64,000 bases of DNA from Maribellus sediminis (GTDB lineage Bacteria > Bacteroidota > Bacteroidia > Bacteroidales > Prolixibacteraceae), in contig NZ_WXUB01000001.1 of assembly GCF_011799805.1 (NCBI RefSeq), positions 744,001 to 808,000 of the forward strand. The letters run 5' to 3'. Position numbers and translations under genes: made by a program. A model generated the notes under the pieces. It had not been told where the DNA came from, did no database searches, and was given only the letters and a program-made list of their open reading frames with translations. Numbering within the stretch: position 1 is the stretch's first letter; each line of letters begins with the position of its first letter. Below, piece after piece: positions 9,278 through 19,760 of this stretch.

Positions 9278-10381
9278 ATGAATGAACAACTAAAATATCA
9301 AATTGCCTTATCGATGTTGCCCGGAATTGGCGGAGTTCTCGCCCGAAACCTTGTGGCCTATGTTGGCAACGTTGAGGAGATTTTTAAAGCTTCCATTCAA
9401 ACACTGCAGAAAATTCCCGGGATAGGGGAGTACAATGCCCGACGTATAAAAAATGCCGGCGTGCTGCAAAAGGCGGAACAGGAGATCGAGTTCATTCAGA
9501 AAAATAATATTAAAGCCAGTTTCTATACCGATCAGGATTTTCCGCGAAGATTAAAAGCATGTATCGATGCACCGGTTCTGATTTATACCAAAGGGAACGT
9601 GAAGCTCGACGAGCAGCGTGTAATCAGTATTGTTGGTACGCGAAATGCTACTGATTACGGAAAAGCTGTAGTTGATGAACTCTTAAAAGCGTTCGCAGAA
9701 AGAAACTATGAAATTCTTGTGGTAAGTGGTCTGGCATACGGAATTGATATCAGCGCGCACCGGAGTGCATTAAAATACAATATTCCCACGGTTGGTGTTG
9801 TGGCTCACGGTCTCGACAGGTTGTACCCGGCATTGCACAAAGAAACCGCAACGAAAATGATGAAACAGGGAGGAATGGTCAGTGATTTTCCGAGCGACAC
9901 CAAAATCGATCCGCAGAACTTTGTAAAACGTAACCGTATTATCGCCGGACTTGCCGATGCTACTATTGTTGTTGAATCGGCTGAAAAAGGCGGAGCCCTG
10001 ATTACTGCGGAAATTGCTTCATCATACAATCGCGATGTGTTTGCTTTCCCGGGCCGCGCAGGTGATTCTTACTCGAAAGGTTGTAATCAGCTGATTAAAA
10101 ACAGCGGTGCCAGCCTGATTGAGGGAATCGACGATCTTGAGTTTTTTATGGGTTGGGAGAAAACGAAAATGCAGGAAGCTGTACAATCGAGTTTGTTTAT
10201 AGAGCTAAAACCCGACGAACAAAAAATTGTGGATCTGCTGAAAAATAAGGGTGAATTGTTTATCGATCAGATTGCAGCGGAAGTGGAATTACCTGTAAGT
10301 AGGATCTCAACAATTATGATCAACCTGGAGTTCAAGAATGTGCTTACGGCATTACCCGGAAAAATGTATAAGCTTCGTTAA
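9278..10381 (+). CDS. dprA: DNA-processing protein DprA
   Basis: A 367-residue protein that loads RecA on incoming single-stranded DNA during transformation. A helix-hairpin-helix/SAM-like N-terminal part (LPGIGGVLARNLVAYVG, IPGIGEYNARRI) is followed by the Rossmann-like DNA-binding core with the family motifs GTRNATDYG, VVSGLAYGIDISAHRSAL, GVVAHGLDRLYP and NRIIAGLADATIVVESAEKGG. A C-terminal winged helix ends at residue 367. The full-length form is typical for the phylum. No other competence gene is nearby, so competence cannot be concluded from this window. Confidence 0.95.
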   Translation: MNEQLKYQIALSMLPGIGGVLARNLVAYVGNVEEIFKASIQTLQKIPGIGEYNARRIKNAGVLQKAEQEIEFIQKNNIKASFYTDQDFPRRLKACIDAPVLIYTKGNVKLDEQRVISIVGTRNATDYGKAVVDELLKAFAERNYEILVVSGLAYGIDISAHRSALKYNIPTVGVVAHGLDRLYPALHKETATKMMKQGGMVSDFPSDTKIDPQNFVKRNRIIAGLADATIVVESAEKGGALITAEIASSYNRDVFAFPGRAGDSYSKGCNQLIKNSGASLIEGIDDLEFFMGWEKTKMQEAVQSSLFIELKPDEQKIVDLLKNKGELFIDQIAAEVELPVSRISTIMINLEFKNVLTALPGKMYKLR

Positions 10382-10390
10382 CGCAGTAAA

Positions 10391-10422
10391 TTGCTTCAAA
10401 TCAGTTATCTTTTCTATTTTTG
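10391..10422 (+). promoter_or_regulatory. Bacteroidota-type promoter before the DEAD-box helicase gene
   Basis: TTG at 10391-10393 and TATTTTTG at 10415-10422 match the phylum -33 TTG and -7 TAnnTTTG elements, with a 21-base spacer that is slightly long. The -7 box ends four bases before the helicase ATG at 10427, so the transcript would start at or next to the start codon. Confidence 0.5.
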
Positions 10423-10426
10423 CAGC

Positions 10427-11752
10427 ATGAAGAATACGTTTGAGGAACTTAAAATAGCGAAATCGATTTTGAAATCGCTTGATGATATAGGTTTTAAAGT
10501 ACCTACGCCGATTCAGCAAAAGGCTATCCCTAAAATTAATTCGGGAGGAAATCTTGTTGGGATAGCCCAGACCGGTACTGGAAAAACCGCCGCTTATCTT
10601 TTGCCATTGTTAACACGGCTACAAAAACCGGAAGGCAACGACCCGCGGGTTGTGATACTTGTTCCAACCCGTGAACTGGCCATTCAGGTTGGTGAGGATA
10701 TTGCCGAACTTACGACTTATTCCGAGCTACGCCATGCTGCTGTTTTTGGAGGTATTGGCTGGACGAAACATGCCGAACTGGTAGAACCGGGTATCGATAT
10801 TATAGTGGCAACTCCCGGACGTTTATGGGACTTGTATCAGGAGGGTGTGTTACGTTTAAAGAAAGTGAAACACCTTGTTATCGACGAGGCAGACCGTATG
10901 CTTGATATGGGATTTATGCCGCAATTAAAGCAGTTGCAGGAGATTATTCCGGCTCGTCGCCAAAACCTGCTGTTCTCAGCAACCTTTTCTCCGGCCATTG
11001 AAAAACTGGCAGAAGAATTTCTCGATTTCTACGATAAGCTCGAGGTTGCACCTTCGGCAACAACTGTTAGCCAGGTAACTCAAACTGCATACAAAGTGCC
11101 CAATTATCGGACGAAACTCAACCTGATTAGGTACCTGCTGGAGGATGAAGAAAAATTTACCAGGGTTGTAATTTTTGTAAAGACAAAAGAACATGCGGAG
11201 GGAGTTTTCAAAGTCATTCAGCGAAAAGCGGAAGGAGAGAAGCGTATCCTGCATTCGAACAAGGCGCAGAATACGCGAATCAACGCCATCCAGGCATTTA
11301 AAAGTGGCGATGTACGTATCCTGATCACTACCGATGTTTCGGCTCGCGGGATGGATGTAAGCATGGTGAGCCACGTAATTAATTTCGATTTACCGCGCGA
11401 TTACGATGATTATGTGCACCGTATTGGGCGTACTGCCCGTGCTGGGAACAAAGGCGATGCCATAACTTTAATCGATCCTGCTGACGAATGGCACTGGAAA
11501 AATATTCTGAAACTGATTCGAAAAGATATCGAACTGTTGCCTTTACCCGAAGAGGTTGAGGTACTGGAAACTGAGTTCGGGGAAAACCAGGACCAGTTGC
11601 GGGAGATCGACCGTCAACGGAAAATTGATGATCCTACTTTTCAGGGAGCATTTCATCAGAAAAAAAGAAAGGGCTCGAACAAACGTTCGTTTGACGATAA
11701 GTTTTCACGTTCGAAAGAAAGACAAAAACGTAAAAAGAGAAGAAAATTATAA
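10427..11752 (+). CDS. DEAD-box RNA helicase
   Basis: A 441-residue ATP-dependent RNA helicase of the RhlE/DeaD group. The Q motif region (FKVPTPIQQKAIP) leads into motif I GIAQTGTGKT, Ia PTRELAIQVG, motif II DEAD (VIDEADRMLDMG), motif III SAT, IV VIFVKT, V TTDVSARGMD and VI HRIGRTARAG. The tail after about residue 380 is basic (KKRKGSNKRSFDDK...KRKKRRKL), suited to RNA binding. The ATG at 10427 is preferred over an upstream in-frame start at 10391, because family similarity begins at MKNTFEELK and a promoter-like element overlaps the longer form. Likely roles are ribosome assembly or RNA decay. Confidence 0.93.
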   Translation: MKNTFEELKIAKSILKSLDDIGFKVPTPIQQKAIPKINSGGNLVGIAQTGTGKTAAYLLPLLTRLQKPEGNDPRVVILVPTRELAIQVGEDIAELTTYSELRHAAVFGGIGWTKHAELVEPGIDIIVATPGRLWDLYQEGVLRLKKVKHLVIDEADRMLDMGFMPQLKQLQEIIPARRQNLLFSATFSPAIEKLAEEFLDFYDKLEVAPSATTVSQVTQTAYKVPNYRTKLNLIRYLLEDEEKFTRVVIFVKTKEHAEGVFKVIQRKAEGEKRILHSNKAQNTRINAIQAFKSGDVRILITTDVSARGMDVSMVSHVINFDLPRDYDDYVHRIGRTARAGNKGDAITLIDPADEWHWKNILKLIRKDIELLPLPEEVEVLETEFGENQDQLREIDRQRKIDDPTFQGAFHQKKRKGSNKRSFDDKFSRSKERQKRKKRRKL

Positions 11753-11765
11753 AATTGAAGTCAAC

Positions 11766-11796
11766 AAAAAAGGGAAGCAATTGCTTCCCTTTTTTT
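11766..11796. terminator. Strong bidirectional terminator
   Basis: AAAAAAGGGAAGCAA (11766-11780) is directly followed by its reverse complement (11781-11795), giving a perfect palindrome with A and T tracts at the ends. It serves the helicase gene on the plus strand and the convergent exbD operon on the minus strand. Confidence 0.9.
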
Positions 11797-11813
11797 GTAT
11801 CTGTCTCAAAGAT

Positions 11814-12284
11814 TTATCTTTCAGTTCTTTGTCTTGATGAGTAGTTGATGTTCAATGCAGCTGACTTACGCAGTTCCTGCTTTACATCCTGTACAATTCC
11901 CATCTTTGTGTTATCATCAATTTTAAGCGACGTTACCATGAATGGTTGTTCAGCTTCTTCTCTGGCTTCACGTTCAGCAATAATAAAATCTTGAATTGAT
12001 TCTACAGGCTCAAACTGATCGTTCAGCTGGATACGTGGAGCTTTACCAAAGGTTTTTTGGTACATGGGTAGAGGTTCACCAATGTAGATGTAACTTACAA
12101 GTGATTTCTTTTCCAGCTTACTTAATTCAGTAGCTTCCGGAAGGTGCATCTTAACTCTTAAAGTTACTTCGCGCATGGTGGTACTTACCATGAAAAAGAA
12201 TAAAAGCATGAACACAATATCAGGCAGCGATGCTGTTGAAATTGGAGGTAATTCTTTACCGTCGTCTTTTCTAAACTTGCTCAT
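11814..12284 (-). CDS. ExbD/TolR-type biopolymer transport protein
   Basis: A 156-residue inner membrane protein with a single N-terminal anchor (LPDIVFMLLFFFMVSTTM, about residues 19-36) carrying the conserved Asp of ExbD, here in the SLPDIVF context, that takes part in proton flow. The rest is a periplasmic domain. It is the last gene of a four-gene set with an ExbB-like channel, a small membrane protein and a second ExbD, only 10 bp from the upstream exbD. The pair probably forms the ExbD component of a motor that energises TonB-dependent transporters or a Tol-like function. Confidence 0.9.
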   Translation of the reverse strand: MSKFRKDDGKELPPISTASLPDIVFMLLFFFMVSTTMREVTLRVKMHLPEATELSKLEKKSLVSYIYIGEPLPMYQKTFGKAPRIQLNDQFEPVESIQDFIIAEREAREEAEQPFMVTSLKIDDNTKMGIVQDVKQELRKSAALNINYSSRQRTER

Positions 12285-12294
12285 AATTTATTCT

Positions 12295-12864
12295 TTATAT
12301 TTTACCTTTTGGTTCAGCTTCAGAAATTCTGGAAGGATAGATAGTCTGAATGGCTTTTTGTTGTTCTTCATCCAGCTCATCATATGGTTTTCCCCATTTT
12401 TCTTTAGCCTTTTCGTCTCTTAATTCATTAATGGCAGCAACCAGTTCGTTTTGGACAGCAATATACGTTCCGTATTTCGTGTCAAGGTCGTTACGCAGCG
12501 AGATCACCCCTTTTGTTACCATAACTTCACCGAAGTATGGTACTTCTTTAGGTTCTTTTTCCGGAAGGTCTTCATCGTTAAATGGATTTTCCATAAACTC
12601 TTTAGTCCTTTCACGTAAATTCTCAACTCGTTCGTAGTCTCCTTCAACCAAAAGATCGTTGTTTTTATTTACCAGAACCACAAACACATTGCGTTCGTTA
12701 ATTCTGTCATCGTTCTCTAATTCTGAAGGATCAACCCATTGCGGTAATTTTCTACGTAAACCGCTGTCAACGTCCATCGTGGTTGTTACCAGGAAAAAGA
12801 TCAGCAACATGAAGGCAATGTCTGCTAACGATGCCGCCGGTATTTCAGGTATTTTCTTAGACAT
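12295..12864 (-). CDS. ExbD/TolR-type protein, longer paralogue
   Basis: A 189-residue relative of the next gene with the same N-terminal anchor (SLADIAFMLLIFFLVTTTMD, with the ion-path Asp near residue 14). A longer, charged periplasmic part ends in LRDEKAKEKWGKPYDELDEEQQ. Tandem exbD genes of unequal length are common in Bacteroidota motor operons. The length difference from its neighbour is in the periplasmic domain, which may set the outer membrane partner; that is inference. It follows the four-helix protein by 32 bp. Confidence 0.9.
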   Translation of the reverse strand: MSKKIPEIPAASLADIAFMLLIFFLVTTTMDVDSGLRRKLPQWVDPSELENDDRINERNVFVVLVNKNNDLLVEGDYERVENLRERTKEFMENPFNDEDLPEKEPKEVPYFGEVMVTKGVISLRNDLDTKYGTYIAVQNELVAAINELRDEKAKEKWGKPYDELDEEQQKAIQTIYPSRISEAEPKGKI

Positions 12865-12896
12865 AATTTTTCCTGTTTTATTTTACCACGATTTTC

Positions 12897-13358
12897 TTAT
12901 CTAAACAAACGGAACACTGACGATGATACAACCGCCAAAACTGCCAATCCAAGCAGAATATAAGTTGCGTACAAACCAGTGTCTACCAATTTTGCAATAC
13001 TCTCATTAAGGGATCCGTCTGCAATAAATTTATCAACACCAACAAATTGTGGTATTTCAGGAGATGCGATCAAATATGAAATTAATCCTACAACTCCAAG
13101 GAACGCAATGGATATCAACCCTCCTTTTGCAGCTTTTTTATCGGTGAACATGTGAAGCAGTGATGCAACGATCGCTACTCCGGCACCGATAGCTACAAGT
13201 ATGTAGGCCCAAATCAGGTTGGAATTAATCCAACTCAACATTGCAGGATCGGTATCTACTTCCGTGTTGATGTTAACCACCAACGATACGATAAGTATAG
13301 CCGATACAATGAGAAGTGCCCACAGTATTATCGTAACTATTTTACCTATTTTACCCAT
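12897..13358 (-). CDS. Four-helix membrane protein of the ExbB/ExbD operon
   Basis: A 153-residue protein without a family name that I can give. Hydrophobic segments lie near residues 5-28, 48-68, 78-97 and 126-148 (for example IVTIILWALLIVSAILIVSLV and IWAYILVAIGAGVAIVASLL). The gene sits between the ExbB-like channel (11 bp upstream) and the two exbD genes, the position that such an unnamed membrane protein takes in Bacteroidota motor operons. A part in assembly or stability of the motor is a reasonable inference, but nothing in the sequence proves it. Confidence 0.7.
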   Translation of the reverse strand: MGKIGKIVTIILWALLIVSAILIVSLVVNINTEVDTDPAMLSWINSNLIWAYILVAIGAGVAIVASLLHMFTDKKAAKGGLISIAFLGVVGLISYLIASPEIPQFVGVDKFIADGSLNESIAKLVDTGLYATYILLGLAVLAVVSSSVFRLFR

Positions 13359-13369
13359 TTTAAAAACTC

Positions 13370-14179
13370 CTATTTTTTCAGGTTATGTTTTACTAACAGG
13401 TCTAACAACGAGATAGAAGCATCTTCCATGTTGTTGATGATGCTATCGATTTTAGCAACACAGTAGTTGTAGAAAATCTGAAGAATAATAGCAACAATAA
13501 GACCAGTTACAGTTGTAATCAAAGCCACTTTAATACCACCGGCAACCAATGAGGGAGAAATGTCCCCTGCGATCTCGATAGCATCGAAGGCACTAATCAT
13601 ACCAATTACTGTACCCATAAAACCTAACATAGGAGCAAGAGCGATAAACAGTGCGATCCAGCTCAAACCTTTTTCCAAAAGACCAGCCTGAACACTTCCG
13701 TAAGAGATAACTGTTTTCTCAACTACGTCGATTCCGTGATCAAATCTGTCAAGTCCTTGATAAAAAATGCTGGCAACTGGGCCACGAGTATTTCTACAAA
13801 CATCTTTTGCTGCTTCTACACCGCCACTTTCAAGTGCTTCTTCAACATTGGCAAGCAATTTTTTAGTGTTGCTGGTAGCCAGGTTCAGGTAAAGAACTCT
13901 TTCAATAGCAAATGCCAAACCTAAAATTAAAGTAATCAATACGAAGGTCATGAAATCCGCACCACCTTCAATGAATTTTTGTTTCAACTGGCTATGCAGA
14001 GATTTTCCTTCTTCTGCAGCTGCTGCAGCTTGTTCCTCAGCATCGGCAGTCAAGTCTACCTGTTCTTCCTGAACAGCAGGTTCTGTTGCAGCTGCCTCAT
14101 CTTCCTGAGCAAAAGCTACATTTGATGCCATGAATAACAGCATCCCAAATACGGCTATTAACGCGAATAGTCTTTTCAT
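13370..14179 (-). CDS. MotA/TolQ/ExbB proton channel family protein
   Basis: A 269-residue inner membrane protein with an N-terminal signal-like segment ending in AFAQ (about residue 25) and an Ala/Glu-rich stretch to about residue 60. Three membrane helices follow, as in ExbB/TolQ. The conserved region GLSWIALFIALAPMLGFMGT, then TVIGMISAFDAI, and the last helices VALITTVTGLIVAIILQIFY define the family. It is first in the operon and would form the channel that, with the two ExbD proteins downstream, converts proton flow into force for TonB or Tol. The extra N-terminal periplasmic extension is common in Bacteroidota ExbB. Confidence 0.93.
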   Translation of the reverse strand: MKRLFALIAVFGMLLFMASNVAFAQEDEAAATEPAVQEEQVDLTADAEEQAAAAAEEGKSLHSQLKQKFIEGGADFMTFVLITLILGLAFAIERVLYLNLATSNTKKLLANVEEALESGGVEAAKDVCRNTRGPVASIFYQGLDRFDHGIDVVEKTVISYGSVQAGLLEKGLSWIALFIALAPMLGFMGTVIGMISAFDAIEIAGDISPSLVAGGIKVALITTVTGLIVAIILQIFYNYCVAKIDSIINNMEDASISLLDLLVKHNLKK

Positions 14180-14320
14180 AATTGATTTGAATTTTTAATT
14201 AATAATCTTTTTTGATTTTTATTTTCTCTTGAATTTTATTTGATAAACTCGGAATGCCACAAAAAATGTGCCTTCCTTTGTTATTTCCCACTCAAATACA
14301 ATGAACTTTTCTCTTTTCAG

Positions 14321-14408
14321 CGGAGAGAGGGGGATTCGAACCCCCGAGACGCTTTCGGCGTCTACACGCTTTCCAGGCGTGCCAGTTCAACCACTCCTGC
14401 ACCTCTCC
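14321..14408 (-). tRNA. tRNA-Ser (anticodon GGA)
   Basis: The minus strand folds as an 88-base class II tRNA. It has acceptor GGAGAGG...TCTCTCC with discriminator G, anticodon stem CACGC/GCGTG around loop CTGGAAA (anticodon GGA, reading TCC and TCT), a long variable arm AGACGC/GCGTCT and a T arm with GGTTCGAATCC. The 3' CCA is not encoded. The long variable arm and G73 agree with serine identity. Confidence 0.96.
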
Positions 14409-14476
14409 AGTATTAATACTGGCTCCCCTAAAACGAGGGCTGCAAATTAATAAAAAATTACGAAAAAAAAATAGCG

Positions 14477-15520
14477 CTATTCACTAATTTCCCCACGCAT
14501 ACTTTTATTGAGATACATTTTAATTTCTTCATGTTTTAAGTCCTGTCCCAACAGGAACATCAACTTGGTAATCGCCGCCTCTGTAGTCATATCCTTGCCC
14601 GAAATTACACCTGCGTTCAATAATTCAAGGCTTGTTTGGTACTGTCCCATTACCACACGACCACCTTCACACTGTGTTACATTTAAAATAATAACTCCCT
14701 TTTTTATTGCCCGCTTTATGCAATTGGTCAGCCAACGAGAGGTTGGCACATTGCCCGAGCCAAAAGTTTCAAGTACAATGCCTTTCAAACCCGGTGTGTT
14801 CAATACCGAATTCATCACACTTTGGTTGATGCCCGGGAATATTTTTAAAATCACCACATTGTCATCGAAATTGGTGTTCACTTTTAAAATACCCTGATTT
14901 TCGGGTTTGTAAATAAAATCGTAACTGTATTTAATATCGATGCCGGCAACAGCGAGCTCGGGATAATTCACCGAGCGAAATGCACTGAACAATTCTGCAT
15001 CACGCTTCACAGTTCTGTTGCCGCGATACAGTTTAAAATCGAAATAAATACATACTTCGGGAACTATGCTGGAGCCGTCCTTTTTTGCGGCTGCAATTTC
15101 AATTGCTGTTATCAGGTTTTCTTTTCCGTCGGTGCGGATCATGCCGATGGGAAGCTGAGAGCCTGTTAATATTATTGGCTTGTCGAGGTTTTCGAACATG
15201 AAACTTAATGCCGAAGCAGTATACGACATCGTGTCGGTGCCGTGTAGCACCACGAAACCATCAAAATTATTGTAATTCCGCTCGATGGTTTTTGCAATTT
15301 TAATCCACACCAGAGGGTTCATATTCGATGAATCGAGAGCCGGATTAAACGTGATGGTTTTAATAATGAAATCGTATTTCTTTAACTCAGGTACCACTTC
15401 CTGAATCTTTTCGAAACGTACGGGTATGAGCGTTTTGTTCTGAGGGTGCTGAACCATACCGATTGTTCCACCGGTATAGATTATGAGAATGGAAGTTTTT
15501 TTCTCGGTTTTTATTTTCAT
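14477..15520 (-). CDS. ansA: Type I asparaginase
   Basis: A 347-residue enzyme that hydrolyses asparagine to aspartate and ammonia. The active-site signatures are both present: IIYTGGTIGM near the N-terminus with the nucleophilic Thr, and VLHGTDTMSYTASALSFM with the second Thr-Asp pair. There is no signal peptide, so it is the cytoplasmic (type I) form. The start is put at the ATG at 15520, because the longer frame to 15574 would run into the upstream tatD gene. The 28-bp gap to tatD suggests one transcript. The gene symbol follows common use for cytoplasmic bacterial asparaginase. Confidence 0.9.
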   Translation of the reverse strand: MKIKTEKKTSILIIYTGGTIGMVQHPQNKTLIPVRFEKIQEVVPELKKYDFIIKTITFNPALDSSNMNPLVWIKIAKTIERNYNNFDGFVVLHGTDTMSYTASALSFMFENLDKPIILTGSQLPIGMIRTDGKENLITAIEIAAAKKDGSSIVPEVCIYFDFKLYRGNRTVKRDAELFSAFRSVNYPELAVAGIDIKYSYDFIYKPENQGILKVNTNFDDNVVILKIFPGINQSVMNSVLNTPGLKGIVLETFGSGNVPTSRWLTNCIKRAIKKGVIILNVTQCEGGRVVMGQYQTSLELLNAGVISGKDMTTEAAITKLMFLLGQDLKHEEIKMYLNKSMRGEISE

Positions 15521-15548
15521 TACATCTGGAAATACGAGCCGCAAGTTA

Positions 15549-16313
15549 TTAAATTTCGAATAATTTGCGTGCATTTGCCGTTGTAATTTCTGCTACCTGG
15601 GTTAGCGGAACATTATAAACATCTGCCACTTTTTGAGCTACATAGACCAGGTAGGAGCTTTCGTTGCGCTTGCCTCGCTTGGGTACGGGCGCGAGGTAAG
15701 GAGAATCGGTTTCCAGAATAAGATTCTCGAGTTTTATTTCGCTTATTGTTTGACTGAGATCGCTGTTTTTAAATGTAAGTACGCCGCCAATTCCTAAAAA
15801 GAATCCAACGTCGATTACTTTTTTAGCTTCTTTCTCAGAACCGGTAAAACAATGAAAAACACCTTTTAAGGTTCCGTCTTGTTCTTCTTTTACAATTTTA
15901 TAGGTTTCTTCGAATGAATCGCGCACGTGAATTACCACCGGAAGATTTTCGCTCTTAGCCAGTTTTAACTGGTGACGAAAAGCATCGATCTGTTCGTTTT
16001 TGAATTTCGTATCCCAGTAAAGGTCAATACCAATTTCGCCAATTCCATAGAATTTTCGTTTTTCGAGCCAGTATTCTACCGCCTGAAGTTCTTCCTTGTA
16101 ATCTTCGTCAACCGATGTGGGATGTAATCCCATTAACGGGTAACAGAAATGCGGATAGGCGTCGGACAAATCCAGCATATGACGGATTGATCCGGAATCG
16201 ATATTCGGAAGGATGATTTTTTTTACACCACTGTCGTAAGCCCGTTGGAGCGCTTCGTCGCGGTCGTGCGTAAAATCTTCCGAATATATATGTGAGTGCG
16301 TATCTATCAGCAT
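15549..16313 (-). CDS. tatD: TatD family metal-dependent DNase
   Basis: A 254-residue TIM-barrel hydrolase. Metal ligands are visible in the N-terminal DTHSHIY (HxH), the central GEIGIDLY Glu, PVVIHVRD and the late ILETDSPYLAP Asp, all typical of TatD/YcfH exonucleases that act in DNA repair and fragmentation. The ATG at 16313 is chosen over an in-frame TTG two codons upstream. The gene precedes the asparaginase gene in the same direction. The assignment within TatD/YcfH/YjjV types cannot be refined here. Confidence 0.92.
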   Translation of the reverse strand: MLIDTHSHIYSEDFTHDRDEALQRAYDSGVKKIILPNIDSGSIRHMLDLSDAYPHFCYPLMGLHPTSVDEDYKEELQAVEYWLEKRKFYGIGEIGIDLYWDTKFKNEQIDAFRHQLKLAKSENLPVVIHVRDSFEETYKIVKEEQDGTLKGVFHCFTGSEKEAKKVIDVGFFLGIGGVLTFKNSDLSQTISEIKLENLILETDSPYLAPVPKRGKRNESSYLVYVAQKVADVYNVPLTQVAEITTANARKLFEI

Positions 16314-16423
16314 TTTCAATAAATTTCGACAAATGTAGAAAAGTGTACAAACCCGACGTAGTTTTTTATATTATCAGATATTTAAATTTAACATTGGTGA
16401 ATTTAGTTTTCCTTAATTCAAAA

Positions 16424-16453
16424 AAAAATCCGCGGCATTACCACGGATTTAAT
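16424..16453 (-). terminator. Rho-independent terminator of gdhA
   Basis: On the minus strand AAATCCGTGG pairs with CCGCGGATTT around a five-base loop (16426-16450) with one mismatch, and is followed by a run of at least eight T. It begins about 27 bases past the gdhA stop codon. Confidence 0.85.
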
Positions 16454-16476
16454 TCTTCAATATATAATGGTGTCTT

Positions 16477-17811
16477 TTATACTACTCCCTGTGCCAGCAT
16501 TGCTTCTGCAACTTTAACAAAGCCACCAACGTTTGCACCTTTTACGTAGTTAATGCGGTTGCCATTTTTTCCATATTCTACACAGGTATCGTGAATACTG
16601 CTCATGATTCCTTTTAATCGGTGATCAACTTCTTCACGTGGCCAGTTGATGCGCATGCTGTTTTGCGACATTTCGAGGCCGGAAACTGCAACTCCACCGG
16701 CATTTACTGCTTTACCCGGTGCATAATCGAGATGTTCCTGCAGGTAGTCGACGGCTTCGGCGGTACATCCCATGTTTGAAGCTTCGGCCAATAACGAGCA
16801 GCCATTTTTTACCAGGGCTTTTGCATCGTCTTCACCTACTTCGTTTTCTGTAGCGCATGGCATCGCCATATCAACAGGTACTTCCCACGGGCGTTTATTG
16901 GCATGGAATTCAGCACCAAATTCATCGGCGTATGGCTCAACAATGTCGTTGTTGGTAGCACGTAATTCGAGTAGGTATTCAAGCTTATCGCCGCTGATAC
17001 CGGCTTTGTCATAGATGTAACCATCAGGACCTGAAATGGTAACAACCTTTCCGCCCAGTTCATTTATTTTTGAAATGGCACCCCAGGCAACATTTCCAAA
17101 ACCAGAAACGGCAACGGTTTGTCCTTCAATGTCCTTGCCAATTCGGTTAAGCATGTGTTGTGCAAAATATACGGCACCAAAACCTGTGGCTTCGGGCCGG
17201 ATCAGGCTGCCGCCCCAGGCCAGTCCTTTGCCGGTAAGTACTCCGGTGAATTCGTTTTTCAGACGTTTGTACTGGCCAAACAAATAACCTATTTCGCGTC
17301 CGCCTACACCAATATCGCCGGCGGGTACATCGGTATTTGGCCCGATATGGCGATAAAGTTCGGTCATAAACGATTGACAGAAACGCATGATCTCGCCATC
17401 GGTTTTTCCTTTAGGGCTAAAATCGGAACCACCTTTACCGCCACCCATCGGAAGCGTAGTAAGACTGTTTTTAAAGGTCTGTTCAAATCCCAGGAATTTA
17501 AGGATGCTGAGTGTTACACTGGCGTGGAAACGTAGACCACCTTTGTAGGGTCCAAGTGCCGAATTGAATTCAACACGATAACCTCGGTTGATTTGTACTT
17601 CGCCACGATCGTCGACCCAGGGAACACGGAACATGATCACCCTTTCAGGTTCGCACATTCTTTCCAGTATTTTGGCTTTTTGATAACGCGGATTTTTTTT
17701 ATAGAAATCCCAAACAGAGGTGATTACCTCTTCAACTGCCTGGTGAAATTCATTTTCGCCCGGAGTTTTTTTCTCCAAATTCAGAATGAATTCATTAATA
17801 TCTGCATTCAT
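16477..17811 (-). CDS. gdhA: NADP-specific glutamate dehydrogenase
   Basis: A 444-residue hexameric-type dehydrogenase that makes glutamate from 2-oxoglutarate and ammonia. The substrate-site segment GGGKGGSDFSPKGK holds the catalytic region, preceded by YRVEFNSALGPYKGGLRFH. The Rossmann domain shows VAVSGFGNVAWGAISKI, and the end is KGANVGGFVKVAEAM. The length and motifs fit the NADP-dependent hexameric form of bacteria (about 445 residues). It is monocistronic, with its own terminator and a 287-bp upstream gap to the groEL terminator. Confidence 0.96.
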   Translation of the reverse strand: MNADINEFILNLEKKTPGENEFHQAVEEVITSVWDFYKKNPRYQKAKILERMCEPERVIMFRVPWVDDRGEVQINRGYRVEFNSALGPYKGGLRFHASVTLSILKFLGFEQTFKNSLTTLPMGGGKGGSDFSPKGKTDGEIMRFCQSFMTELYRHIGPNTDVPAGDIGVGGREIGYLFGQYKRLKNEFTGVLTGKGLAWGGSLIRPEATGFGAVYFAQHMLNRIGKDIEGQTVAVSGFGNVAWGAISKINELGGKVVTISGPDGYIYDKAGISGDKLEYLLELRATNNDIVEPYADEFGAEFHANKRPWEVPVDMAMPCATENEVGEDDAKALVKNGCSLLAEASNMGCTAEAVDYLQEHLDYAPGKAVNAGGVAVSGLEMSQNSMRINWPREEVDHRLKGIMSSIHDTCVEYGKNGNRINYVKGANVGGFVKVAEAMLAQGVV

Positions 17812-18043
17812 CGCTTTTTTATTAAGTTGATCAGTTTTTGATGGTCCTTATTCCGAAAAACGGATTTTGGTTCATCATTCCTGATTTAAAAGATTAACGG
17901 GGTAAAGGTAGGTAACTTCTAAATGAATAGATAAAATTTGAATTAAGTTTCGATGTTGTTATAAGTAGCAGTATTACAGTTGTTTGTGTTTGGGAATAAG
18001 ATGTTAAAAAACACTGTCTGACTATTGTCAGGATTTTGGATAT

Positions 18044-18078
18044 AAAAAAAGCCCTTTCGAAACCGAAAGAGCTTTTGA
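18044..18078 (-). terminator. Terminator of the groES-groEL operon
   Basis: AAAAGCCCTTTCG (18047-18059) pairs with CGAAAGAGCTTTT (18064-18076) with one mismatch and a four-base loop, and the minus strand continues into a T tract. It lies about 20 bases past the groEL stop codon. Confidence 0.8.
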
Positions 18079-18098
18079 TATATATGGTAAGAATTTTA

Positions 18099-19739
<1,641 letters not shown>

Positions 19740-19760
19740 TTATGTTTTTTTTGAATTTGT

